Shown here piece after piece: positions 15,661-23,057 of a DNA stretch of 47,257 nucleotides (positions are counted from its first letter, which is position 1; every line of letters starts with the position of its first letter). The stretch is from CAYMTV01 sp964393525 (GTDB lineage: Bacteria; Patescibacteriota; Microgenomatia; Daviesbacterales; UBA10151): positions 1 to 47,257 of the forward strand of contig CAYMTV010000005.1 of assembly GCA_964393525.1 (NCBI GenBank). Direction: 5' to 3'. Both the position numbers and the translations under genes were made by a program. The notes beneath the pieces were generated by a model, which saw only the letters and a list, made by a program, of their open reading frames with translations, was not told the origin of the DNA and made no database searches.

Positions 15661-15698
15661 GCTTTGATTAAGTCAAAGCTCACTCGCTTTGCTATAAT
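15661..15698 (+). promoter_or_regulatory. Inverted repeat and -10 box ahead of the 15705 gene
   Basis: GCTTTGA-TTAAG-TCAAAGC (15661-15679) is a perfect 7-bp dyad. TATAAT follows at 15693-15698, six bases before the GTG at 15705. The dyad overlaps where the -35 box would sit and may be an operator. Confidence 0.4.
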
Positions 15699-15704
15699 AA
15701 TAAA

Positions 15705-16181
15705 GTGATTGCATTCGGTCATACTGCCATAGGAAGTGTTATTGGGATTATTGGCTACGACTATTTTGGACAGAACTCTCCACTTGTGGGAATTACTACA
15801 ACGACCGCAGTTTCCATTGCTTCGCATTACCTGACGGATTTTATCCCCCACGGGCACTTTATCAGAAGCCAGGAGTATAAGAAAAAAATCTGGCCTATTC
15901 TAATATTTGATCTTGCGCTTGGCATTTTAATTTTTACCCTATTTTCATATTATAAATTTGGATTAGGACTAGCTACTTTATATATACTTTTTGGGATTGG
16001 CGGGTCACATCTGCCGGATATTATTAAAGGTTTAGTACATATTGATTTTTTCCCTAAAAAAGGATTTTTTAAAATTGAGAGCGCCTTTCATAAAGCGATT
16101 CATTGGCATGGAACTTTATCAATCAGTCTTTTAGATGTTTGGCAAGTAGTAGTTGTTCTTTTAGCGTTACTGTTTTTTTAA
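15705..16181 (+). CDS. Membrane protein with His/Asp motifs, DUF457/YdjM-like
   Basis: The 158-residue protein has four to five membrane helices and conserved-looking polar motifs: FGHTAIGS at the start, ASHYLTDFIPHGHF (about 44-57), GSHLPDIIKG (about 102-111) and AIHWHGTL. This His/Asp pattern recalls the metal-dependent membrane hydrolases to which the YdjM-like gene at 9746 belongs, but the match is weaker. The start is a GTG six bases after TATAAT. The PAP2 gene follows after nine bases and is probably co-transcribed. Confidence 0.65.
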   Translation: MIAFGHTAIGSVIGIIGYDYFGQNSPLVGITTTTAVSIASHYLTDFIPHGHFIRSQEYKKKIWPILIFDLALGILIFTLFSYYKFGLGLATLYILFGIGGSHLPDIIKGLVHIDFFPKKGFFKIESAFHKAIHWHGTLSISLLDVWQVVVVLLALLFF

Positions 16182-16190
16182 CTTTAATTT

Positions 16191-16865
16191 ATGCCCAAAT
16201 TATCCAGAAAAATTTTACTGACTATCTCGCTTGTGGTTTTTGTAAGCTTTATTCTCTTTTCTTATCTTGTAGCTAAGGAAAGATTTGCCCAGGTTGATTT
16301 TGATACCACAGTTAAATTCCAAGACAGGCTGCCAAGAAGATTAGATTACCCTTTTTCGCTCCTTTCGGGACTTGGCTCAGCCGAAGTTACCGGAGTAATA
16401 TGGCTGACAATCCTAATAATTTCTTTATTTAAAAGGTACTGGTTAACATCCATAAGTTTGTTTTTGATGCCAATAGGGCTTTTTTTAGAAGTATTTGGTA
16501 AATTATTTGTCCTGCACCCTGCTCCTCCCCATTTATTTTATAGGGGTGTTATTGATTATAATTTCCCCAGTAACTTTGTTCATACTGATTATTCCTACCC
16601 CTCCGGACATGTCTATAGAACTTCTTTTTTAGTATTTTTTTTAATTACTGTCTTTTACCTTAAGCTTTCCCACTTTAAACAAATATTTATAATTCCCACA
16701 CTTATTGGACTTTTGGTAGCAATGTCTATATCAAGGATTTATCTGGCCGAACACTGGACAACAGATGTAATCGGCGGTCTTTTACTGGGTGGGTCTTTGG
16801 GTATATTTGCCGGTGCAACCGTTCCGCTTAAGAAGTCAAAGAAGCCTCTGGAGGATATCACTTAA
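16191..16865 (+). CDS. PAP2-family membrane phosphatase
   Basis: The 224-residue integral membrane protein has the three phosphatase signatures of the PAP2 superfamily. These are a diverged first motif (KLFVLHPAPPHLF, about 103-115), PSGH (about 138-141) and SRIYLAEHWTTDVIGGLLLG (about 182-201) with the catalytic His. Such enzymes dephosphorylate lipid phosphates, for example undecaprenyl pyrophosphate or phosphatidic acid, at the outer face of the membrane. The first motif lacks the usual RP pair (HPAPP), which is worth noting but still leaves the catalytic His and Asp. Confidence 0.85.
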   Translation: MPKLSRKILLTISLVVFVSFILFSYLVAKERFAQVDFDTTVKFQDRLPRRLDYPFSLLSGLGSAEVTGVIWLTILIISLFKRYWLTSISLFLMPIGLFLEVFGKLFVLHPAPPHLFYRGVIDYNFPSNFVHTDYSYPSGHVYRTSFLVFFLITVFYLKLSHFKQIFIIPTLIGLLVAMSISRIYLAEHWTTDVIGGLLLGGSLGIFAGATVPLKKSKKPLEDIT

Positions 16866-16950
16866 TCTAGCTCGTCATATCTCCAGTTGCACAAATGGTA
16901 TGCATGTGCAGACTGTTTGTGCTAAGCCCGCTTTGATAAAATCTTTAATT

Positions 16951-17553
16951 TTACTTAGAGATTTTTTCTGAATATTCAGCAGCTGTAAACCATTGAGGTT
17001 CAGGAGGGTTTTTATATGCAGGATTTGGAACAGCTTTTGGTTCACCTTCCGCCTCTACTATATAATAAGCAAATCCCCTCATTCTTTTAACCGCCTCATA
17101 ATCAGCATGTCCGGGCAGACTTACCGGGTTAACTTCTTCAAAATTTACTGGGCTGTCATCAATTGTCACAAGCCAGGTTTTGCCTGTATTTACAACCAGG
17201 TGGCCCGTTTCCGAAGGAATATAGATGCTTTCCCCGGCTTTAACTTTTACTGCATAAAAATACTCAATTTCTCCATCAATCGGATTACCATCCGAACCGA
17301 CTTTTCTTTTTTGCAAAAGGGCGACCCCTTCACCCTGGACTATCCAATAAGTTTCATCCAGATCCCCAACATGATAATGCCCATAGGTTTTAATATATTC
17401 CCCATCTACAGTCCCTGTTTCCCAAACCGTTACATTCCTTTTATCCATCCCCCCCCTGATCATGTAATAATGGACCTCAGGACCCTTCGCCTCCGGGTTC
17501 ATTAACACTTCTTTCATTTTTTGATGATCTCTTTGAGCAAAAGGTTTTAACAT
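16951..17553 (-). CDS. Cupin-type glucose-6-phosphate isomerase
   Basis: The 200-residue protein matches the archaeal-type (cupin, PF06560) phosphoglucose isomerase that interconverts glucose-6-phosphate and fructose-6-phosphate. Diagnostic elements are EYIKTYGHYH (metal-binding His residues, about 53-62), DLDETYWIVQGEGVALLQK (Glu ligand), KAGESIYIPSETGHLVVNTG (third His) and LVTIDDSPVN. It replaces the classical PGI not seen in the window. It stands next to and divergent from zwf, in a cluster with gnd and a ROK kinase. Confidence 0.9.
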   Translation of the reverse strand: MLKPFAQRDHQKMKEVLMNPEAKGPEVHYYMIRGGMDKRNVTVWETGTVDGEYIKTYGHYHVGDLDETYWIVQGEGVALLQKRKVGSDGNPIDGEIEYFYAVKVKAGESIYIPSETGHLVVNTGKTWLVTIDDSPVNFEEVNPVSLPGHADYEAVKRMRGFAYYIVEAEGEPKAVPNPAYKNPPEPQWFTAAEYSEKISK

Positions 17554-17560
17554 AAATTTA

Positions 17561-17666
17561 GGGTATAGGGTTTAGTGTATAGGGAATAGTATAATCTTTC
17601 ACATAGCTAGTTTCTAGCCCCTTTGCGAAAGGAAAGGTGTATTAACCCTAGTCACTAGTTTCTAAT
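17561..17666. repeat. Short direct repeats and hairpin between pgi and zwf
   Basis: GTATAGGG occurs at 17563-17570 and 17577-17584. CTAGTTTCTA occurs at 17607-17616 and 17655-17664. A hairpin CCTTT-GCG-AAAGG lies at 17620-17632. TATAAT at 17590-17595 may be the -10 box of zwf, which would give it a leader of about 66 bases including the hairpin. Confidence 0.45.
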
Positions 17667-17667
17667 T

Positions 17668-19113
17668 ATGGAACCATTTGCGCTTATCATTTTTGGGATA
17701 ACCAGCAACCTGTCTCAGATTAAATTAATCCCGGCACTGTATGACATGGAAGAAAAAGGTTTCTTGCCCAAAGATATGTCAATTATCGGCAATGCCAGAA
17801 AACCAATGAGCCGGGAGGAGATTCAAAAATTTGTTTTTGAGGTTTTGCAAAAAGAGAATAAGCACCACAAGCATGAGATCAAAGAAGACATGTTTAAAAG
17901 ACTTTCCCAAAGGTTTTATTATATCGACGGACATCTGGATGATCCTGATTTTTACCCAAGGCTGAAAGATTTCCTAAAAAAGAAGACAAAAATGGGTACT
18001 CCCTGCAATAATTTGATATTTTACCTGGCAACCTACCCGGAGCTTTATCATCATATCTTTAAAAATTTACATTCAGTCGGGTTAAATATTGAAAAAAATG
18101 GTTTTGTCAGACTGATGATTGAAAAGCCAATAGGTCATGATCTCAAATCGGCAAAGGAGCTTAACAGTCTGCTGCATAAGTACTTCAAAGAAGATCAAAT
18201 ATATAGACTTGATCATTATCTGGGAAAAGATACGCTGCAAAATATATTAACCTTTAGGTTTGGCAATGGTGTTTTTGAGCCGGTTATTAATAAGGATTTT
18301 GTAGATCATATTCAAATTACCGCTACAGAAGATTTTGGGATTGGAGGAAGAGGTGGCTATTATGATCAGGTTGGCGCTCTAAAGGACGTCGGACAAAATC
18401 ATCAGTTGCAGATGCTGGCATTTACTACCATGGATGCCCCGCATGAATTCTCAAATAATGCAGTGACCAGAAGAAGGATAGAAATCCTCAAACACCTAAA
18501 GCCACTTCCGGATAAAATAGTTTTTGGCCAGTACCAAGGTTATAAAAAAGAACCCAATGTTGATCCGCACTCAAATATCGAGACCTTCTATGCATATAAA
18601 ACTTATATTGAAAATGAGCGCTTCAAAAATGTGCCGATTTATGTCCGGGCCGGAAAAAAACTCAACCAGACAGTGACCGAAATATCGATTGTATTTAAAA
18701 ATCCGGTTAATCGATTGTTTAATGATATGAAAATCGGCAATGAACCCAACGTCTTAATTTACCGGATTCAACCCAATGAGGGAATCGTATTAAAAATGCT
18801 GGTTAAAAAACCCGGTCCGGGATTTGAACTGGAACCCAATTATATGCAGTACTGTTACAAGCTGGACCCTAAAACTGAATTACCTGATCCCTATGAAAAA
18901 TTATTACTTGATGCAATATCAGGCAATCAAACGTTTTTCAATGATGCTGAAGAGGTAGAAGCCCAGTGGGCATTTATCGATCCCTTATCTGAAGCAAAGA
19001 AAAAAGTTACCGAGTATGAACCGGGCTCATGGGGACCCAAAGAAGCAGATGAGTTAATTAAAGCTGACGGCAGGCAGTGGCTCGAGCCTTCAATGTTATT
19101 CTGTCGAATCTAA
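17668..19113 (+). CDS. zwf: Glucose-6-phosphate 1-dehydrogenase
   Basis: The 481-residue protein carries out the first step of the oxidative pentose phosphate pathway. It has MIEKPIGHDLKSAKELN (about 150), the family signature YRLDHYLGKDTLQNI (about 178-192) with the substrate-binding lysine, and YYDQVGALKDVGQNHQLQML with the catalytic His. The N-terminal dinucleotide motif, usually GxxGDLxxxKL, reads GITSNLSQIKL: both the second Gly and the Asp are changed, so cofactor binding or preference may differ. It is divergent from pgi and overlaps gnd tail to tail by four bases. Confidence 0.93.
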   Translation: MEPFALIIFGITSNLSQIKLIPALYDMEEKGFLPKDMSIIGNARKPMSREEIQKFVFEVLQKENKHHKHEIKEDMFKRLSQRFYYIDGHLDDPDFYPRLKDFLKKKTKMGTPCNNLIFYLATYPELYHHIFKNLHSVGLNIEKNGFVRLMIEKPIGHDLKSAKELNSLLHKYFKEDQIYRLDHYLGKDTLQNILTFRFGNGVFEPVINKDFVDHIQITATEDFGIGGRGGYYDQVGALKDVGQNHQLQMLAFTTMDAPHEFSNNAVTRRRIEILKHLKPLPDKIVFGQYQGYKKEPNVDPHSNIETFYAYKTYIENERFKNVPIYVRAGKKLNQTVTEISIVFKNPVNRLFNDMKIGNEPNVLIYRIQPNEGIVLKMLVKKPGPGFELEPNYMQYCYKLDPKTELPDPYEKLLLDAISGNQTFFNDAEEVEAQWAFIDPLSEAKKKVTEYEPGSWGPKEADELIKADGRQWLEPSMLFCRI

Positions 19114-20021
19114 TTTTTCCTGACTTTATGATCACCAAACTTCCCACGCATGGCGGAGACTAATTTGTTCCTAAAACCATTAGGTGAATCTTCAGTATCT
19201 TTTTCTGATTCTACTCTGACACTGAGTGAATCTTCTAATACCGGGGTTTTGACACCTAACTTTTGAGCAGTTTTGACTGTCCATTCGCCTTCTCCGGTAT
19301 GCCCAATTACTGAGGAATAATTATCCAAATTAGGATCTTCCGATAATGCTTCCTCCGACCAGCCCACCAGTCTTGATTCAATAACCGACCTTTGCTGATA
19401 AACCCTAAAAACTTCGGCTAAATCAAAATTAAACTCCGAAGCTTTAAGAATTGCTGCACCTTCGGCGATTGATTCCATCATTCCATACTCAATTCCGTTA
19501 TGAACCATTTTGGCGAAATGGCCCGCTCCAACACCACCAAAATATCCCCATGCATTAGGGGCTGAGGCTTTCTCCACCAACTCTTTAACCCGCTCTAAAT
19601 CTTCTTTTGCTCCACCTATCATTAAACAGGCTCCGGTTCTGGCACCATTTGGTCCGCCTGATACTCCAATATCTAAAAAATGAACCCCTTTTGCATGAAT
19701 CTTTTCAGCCCGCCTTAAGGTATCCTTATAGAAGGAATTTGCCCCATCAATTAATAAATCATTAGACTCTAAAAGCGGAAGGACCTTATTGATAAATTCA
19801 TCAGTGGTTTCGCCAGCAGGGAGCATAAGCCAGATAATTCTTGGGGGATTCAGCTTTTGGATAACTTCTTCAACGGTTTCAACTGCTGTAGCACCCGCTT
19901 TGGCAACTTCTTCCCTGGGCCCAAGAGATCTATTCCAGGCGACTACCTCAATTCCCTGCTCAAGTAGATGCAGTACCATATTTTTGCCCATCCGGCCAAG
20001 TCCAATATACCCAATCTTCAT
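19110..20021 (-). CDS. gnd: 6-phosphogluconate dehydrogenase, decarboxylating (short YqeC/GntZ type)
   Basis: The 303-residue protein starts at ATG 20021 with the Rossmann motif MKIGYIGLGRMGKNMVLHLL. It has SGGPNGARTGACLMIGG (about 125-141) and GHFAKMVHNGIEYGMMESIA (about 165-184, with the catalytic Lys and Asn). Its length is that of the short, often NAD-dependent 6PGDH family rather than the 470-residue NADP form. An upstream extension of the frame overlaps the divergent ROK gene and is rejected. Product: ribulose-5-phosphate, CO2 and reduced cofactor. Confidence 0.9.
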   Translation of the reverse strand: MKIGYIGLGRMGKNMVLHLLEQGIEVVAWNRSLGPREEVAKAGATAVETVEEVIQKLNPPRIIWLMLPAGETTDEFINKVLPLLESNDLLIDGANSFYKDTLRRAEKIHAKGVHFLDIGVSGGPNGARTGACLMIGGAKEDLERVKELVEKASAPNAWGYFGGVGAGHFAKMVHNGIEYGMMESIAEGAAILKASEFNFDLAEVFRVYQQRSVIESRLVGWSEEALSEDPNLDNYSSVIGHTGEGEWTVKTAQKLGVKTPVLEDSLSVRVESEKDTEDSPNGFRNKLVSAMRGKFGDHKVRKN

Positions 20022-20043
20022 CAAAATTGATAATATCATATGT

Positions 20044-20907
20044 ATGTATCTTTTGTTTGATATTGGTGGAACCAATACAAAGCTGGCAGTTTCGGAAGAC
20101 GGGTTTGACATCTCCGACAAGCGCATCTATCAGACCCCGGAGGACTATAACCTTGGACTCAAATTAATGAAGGACACTTTTGAACTTATGACCAGGGGGG
20201 CTATGGTTGCTGGAGTTGCGGGAGGGATAGCAGGTCCCCTAAGCCCGGACGCTTCAAAAATTGTTAAATTTACCAACAATCAGGGATGGAATAATCAGGA
20301 ATTTAAGTCTCACCTCCAGGAGGCATTTCACGCTCCGGTTTTTATAGGTAATGATGCTGCAATGGGAGGTCTGGGAGAAGCCTCACATGGCGGGGGGGTT
20401 GGGTTCAAGGTCGTTTCCTTTATAACTGTTAGTACGGGATTTGGCGGAAGCCGTATTGAAAATGGAAAAATTGATATCTCAAGAAGCGGACTTGAGATAG
20501 GACACCAGATTATTGAAACCAAAGATTCGGTTGAGTGTAGCTGCGGCGGCACTAATCATCTGGAATCATTTCTTTCAGGCGCCGCATTGGAAAGAAAATA
20601 CGGCAAAAGCGCAAAAGAAATCGATGACCCTGAGGTTTGGGATGAAATGGCAAGACTTTTAAGTATCGGGCTTTTTAATACGACTGTTTACTGGTTACCT
20701 GATGTTATAGTTTTAGGCGGATCCTTAATGAAATCAATAAATTTGGAAAAGGTTAGGATATATTTTGAGACAAAAAACAGTCTTCTTCCGTCTTTACCAG
20801 AAATTAAACTCTCAAAATTAGGAGATCTCGCAGGAGTTTATGGATCTTTGGAGTTTTTAAAACAAAACTTAGGCGGTAATCAGGATCTTTTAACCCGTGA
20901 ACTCTGA
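20044..20907 (+). CDS. ROK-family sugar kinase (glucokinase-like)
   Basis: The 287-residue protein from ATG 20044 has the ATPase motif LFDIGGTNTKLAVSED, GVAGGIAGPL, the catalytic region NDAAMGGLGEAS and GTGFGGSRIENGKID. Its zinc motif reads CSCGGTNHLE, where the family has CxCGxxGCxE, so the last Cys is His and the site may be Cys2His-type. With pgi, zwf and gnd beside it, glucose phosphorylation feeding the pentose phosphate pathway is the natural reading, though ROK substrates vary. It is separated from the divergent gnd start by only 22 bases. Confidence 0.88.
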   Translation: MYLLFDIGGTNTKLAVSEDGFDISDKRIYQTPEDYNLGLKLMKDTFELMTRGAMVAGVAGGIAGPLSPDASKIVKFTNNQGWNNQEFKSHLQEAFHAPVFIGNDAAMGGLGEASHGGGVGFKVVSFITVSTGFGGSRIENGKIDISRSGLEIGHQIIETKDSVECSCGGTNHLESFLSGAALERKYGKSAKEIDDPEVWDEMARLLSIGLFNTTVYWLPDVIVLGGSLMKSINLEKVRIYFETKNSLLPSLPEIKLSKLGDLAGVYGSLEFLKQNLGGNQDLLTREL

Positions 20908-21590
20908 AGAGCATCTTTTAGCCAGTTGTTAAAATTAGTATTGATCTTTTGTTGTCTAAACTGCTCTTTTATCTGGTCTTTAAGCTTTGCTGTGTCTGTG
21001 CTTTCTTCCGGCGTAAAACTTTGCTTGTTTTCCTCCAGATATTTGTTAATTTCCTCATCGGTTACTTTAATATCCTTGCCAAACATCTTTTGTTTTAAAA
21101 GCTGTAGTCTGACTAGGTTTTTAAATTCTTCCTGAGAGATACCCTGTATTTCTAAAATCTGATTGAGTTGCGCGGTACCGCCTTGTTCTTTTTCAATTTT
21201 TTTTATCTCACCATTAATCTCCTGTTCTGTTACATTAACTCCTTTTTTTTGGGCTTCGGACTTTACCAGTTTATCAACAATCAGTTGTTCTTTGACTTCT
21301 TTACCGTATTTTTGTTCAAGGGACTTGTAGTATTCAAAACGGGTTATAGGAGTATTATCAACCCAACCTACAGCAAGATATTTGGAGGCAAGTGTTACAA
21401 TAACTAAAATCCCTACAAGACCTAATAAGCCATAAAATCCCCGGGTTTTGTAGAAGTTTTGCGGAATTGAGCTTTTTAGTCTTTGGATAAGTGAAGGGAT
21501 GGTTTTGGTCTTGGTGACCTTTGCTGCAGTTTCCGTCTTCTTTCCCTTTTTTATTCTGACAGCTTTGCTTGGTGTAGCTTTCCTGGCCAT
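20880..21590 (-). CDS. Membrane-anchored SurA-N-type chaperone without PPIase domain
   Basis: The 236-residue protein has a Lys-rich N-terminal tail and one membrane helix (about residues 53-73, GLLGLVGILVIVTLASKYLA). A SurA/PrsA N-terminal-like helical domain follows (VDNTPITRFEYYKSLEQKYG; EQEINGEIKKIEKEQGGTAQ; EEFKNLVRLQLLKQKMFGKD; VTDEEINKYLEENKQSFTPE). The parvulin isomerase domain of SurA/PrsA is missing, so it is likely a pure holdase-type chaperone for exported proteins. The 3' end overlaps the ROK gene by 28 bases. Confidence 0.82.
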   Translation of the reverse strand: MARKATPSKAVRIKKGKKTETAAKVTKTKTIPSLIQRLKSSIPQNFYKTRGFYGLLGLVGILVIVTLASKYLAVGWVDNTPITRFEYYKSLEQKYGKEVKEQLIVDKLVKSEAQKKGVNVTEQEINGEIKKIEKEQGGTAQLNQILEIQGISQEEFKNLVRLQLLKQKMFGKDIKVTDEEINKYLEENKQSFTPEESTDTAKLKDQIKEQFRQQKINTNFNNWLKDALQSSRVKRS

Positions 21591-21617
21591 ATTAATCGGT
21601 AGTATATTAAAAGAGCT

Positions 21618-21962
21618 ATGAAAAAAGCAATAAGTATAGTAAACACTACCAGGTCAACTGTAATTACCAAAAACGCTTTTTGGGCAAAAAGTTTTTGGAG
21701 GAAATCAGTTGGACTTATCAATAAACCTAAAGGAACATCACTCATTTTAAAAACCAGGTTTGGGATACACACTATTGGAATTAGATATCCAATTGATGTA
21801 CTGATCTTGGATAAAAATTACCAGGTTTTAGAAATTAAGCAAAATTTACAACCAAACCGTTTCTTTTTCTGGAACCCTATTTACACTCTAGTCGCTGAAC
21901 TTCCGTGGGGATCAATCAGAATCTCCAGAACCATAATTGGAGATTTTATAAAGATTAAATAA
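21618..21962 (+). CDS. DUF192 protein, short form
   Basis: The 114-residue DUF192 (PF02643) protein contains FGIHTIGIRYPIDVLILDKN and the family's closing pattern AELPWGSI. It has no signal sequence, unlike its relative at 25734. DUF192 function is not established. Its start is only 27 bases from the divergent SurA-N gene. The shared AGTATATT at 21601-21608 offers overlapping -10 boxes in both directions. Confidence 0.85.
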   Translation: MKKAISIVNTTRSTVITKNAFWAKSFWRKSVGLINKPKGTSLILKTRFGIHTIGIRYPIDVLILDKNYQVLEIKQNLQPNRFFFWNPIYTLVAELPWGSIRISRTIIGDFIKIK

Positions 21963-21968
21963 TTTATG

Positions 21969-22040
21969 CGCCCCTAGAGGGAATCGAACCCCCACCACAT
22001 GGTCCGAAGCCACGTACTCTATCCGTTAAGCTATAGGGGC
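21969..22040 (-). tRNA. tRNA-Arg (anticodon UCG)
   Basis: A full cloverleaf of 72 bases is present. The acceptor stem is GCCCCTA/TAGGGGC, the D arm GCTT/GAGT, and the anticodon stem CGTGG/CCATG with loop CTTCGGA (anticodon TCG). The T arm is GGGGG-TTCGATT-CCCTC, and the discriminator is G. The 3' CCA is not encoded, so a CCA-adding enzyme is required. Confidence 0.93.
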
Positions 22041-22154
22041 AATTTATTACCCAGGCTAATTTTACCAAGTTAAGCATGAACTAGCAAAACTTCTCTTACA
22101 CATTCTAACCTTTTTCTAAAACTATTCTTAATATTACCCTGTTATATTAGCTCT

Positions 22155-22415
22155 GTGAATAAAAAGAATATTTCTGGTTCAGGAACTCTCCCCAGTAATT
22201 TTGGAGCTCAGGCAGATGATGATCGACTTAAGCATGAAGACTTAAAGCGAATGGATGAACAAATTGAAGCGGAAACCGGAAGTTTGGGGAGCATGCCTGA
22301 AGAAGTTATGGATATAGATGAAACTGCTAAAAGCGTTGGACTTGAAACAGACGAAAACGGTCTTAAGGAATTAAATTCAGCGGATAACTGGAACAACAGT
22401 GCAAAAAGCGACTAG
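22155..22415 (+). CDS. Small acidic protein of unknown function
   Basis: The 86-residue protein is strongly acidic, with no hydrophobic core (for example RMDEQIEAETGSLGSMPEEV and AKSVGLETDENGLKEL). It may be largely disordered. The start is a GTG at 22155, six bases after TATATT (22143-22148), again a leaderless layout. It sits between the two tRNA genes. No family was recognised. Confidence 0.6.
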   Translation: MNKKNISGSGTLPSNFGAQADDDRLKHEDLKRMDEQIEAETGSLGSMPEEVMDIDETAKSVGLETDENGLKELNSADNWNNSAKSD

Positions 22416-22467
22416 TTCTTCTTAAACTTTGCATCCAATCTCCCACATTGATAAAATATGCAAATCT

Positions 22468-22539
22468 GGTCCGGTAGCTTAACGGTAGAGCAACTCCCTC
22501 TTAAGGAGCAGGTTCAGGGTTCGATTCCCTGCCGGATCA
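22468..22539 (+). tRNA. tRNA-Lys (anticodon CUU)
   Basis: A cloverleaf of 72 bases is present. The acceptor stem is GGTCCGG/CCGGATC (one G-U pair), the D arm GCTT/GAGC, and the anticodon arm ACTCC/GGAGC with loop CTCTTAA (anticodon CTT; the outermost A-C pair is a mismatch). The T arm is CAGGG-TTCGATT-CCCTG and the discriminator A. The 3' CCA is not encoded. The last three bases overlap the end of the convergent gene at 22537. Confidence 0.92.
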
Positions 22540-22971
22540 CCGTCGTACTTTTGGCAAACCCGTTCCTCCAGATACACCTCTTCCGCCGGTTCGAAGATAC
22601 ATATAAATTACACCTAATGCATTCGAAAGACGGTCAGGATCTGCTTCCCCATCTATCTCTCTGTAAGCTTTATCAAAAGCCCGTACATCCAACTCACCCC
22701 TTGATAATATTGTCCTTAATGCATCCCTCTTATATCTGGTTGACCCGGATGATCTCATAGCCAGTCTGTTGGTATATTCTTTCAACTTTCCCTCAAGCTG
22801 TGTGACTCTTTCTTTTCTAGCGTCTTCTGGAATTTCATCCAACCTTATTACCATAGCACTATGCACCTTTGACCTTGCCAAAGCAGCTTCATAACCCTGA
22901 TCAAATTTACTGTCATAGGCCTGTAAGGCCTCTTCAAAACTTTGACCTTCGCCTGGTGGTTCTAAATCCAT
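22537..22971 (-). CDS. Small soluble protein of unknown function
   Basis: The 144-residue, highly charged helical protein (VIRLDEIPEDARKERVTQLE; GKLKEYTNRLAMRSSGSTRY) has a Gly/Arg-rich C-terminal tail (RTGGRGVSGGTGLPKVRR) that could bind nucleic acid. I recognise no family. The ATG at 22971 is the only good start. The stop abuts the tRNA-Lys gene in opposite orientation. Confidence 0.6.
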   Translation of the reverse strand: MDLEPPGEGQSFEEALQAYDSKFDQGYEAALARSKVHSAMVIRLDEIPEDARKERVTQLEGKLKEYTNRLAMRSSGSTRYKRDALRTILSRGELDVRAFDKAYREIDGEADPDRLSNALGVIYMYLRTGGRGVSGGTGLPKVRR

Positions 22972-23057
22972 AAGATGTTTTTAATTAAAACAAATATTGG
23001 ACCACGTTACAAGCATTTCCTTACTTCTAATTTACCTTTATTCATATATAATTTTAA

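Noticed and set aside
16889..16965. Terminator or regulatory hairpins between the PAP2 and pgi genes
   Set aside because: GCACAAA/TTTGTGC has a 20-base loop and AAAATCT/AGATTTT overlaps the pgi coding end; both are weak and may be chance in AT-rich DNA.
19789..20043. Long N-terminal extension of the ROK kinase
   Set aside because: It runs antisense through gnd; the ROK motif begins right after ATG 20044.
20022..20126. N-terminal extension of gnd
   Set aside because: It overlaps the divergent ROK gene; the Rossmann motif starts at ATG 20021.
21551..21772. 73-residue minus-strand hydrophobic frame
   Set aside because: Lies antisense to the DUF192 gene and overlaps the start of the SurA-N gene; best seen as a shadow frame, although a membrane peptide cannot be fully excluded.
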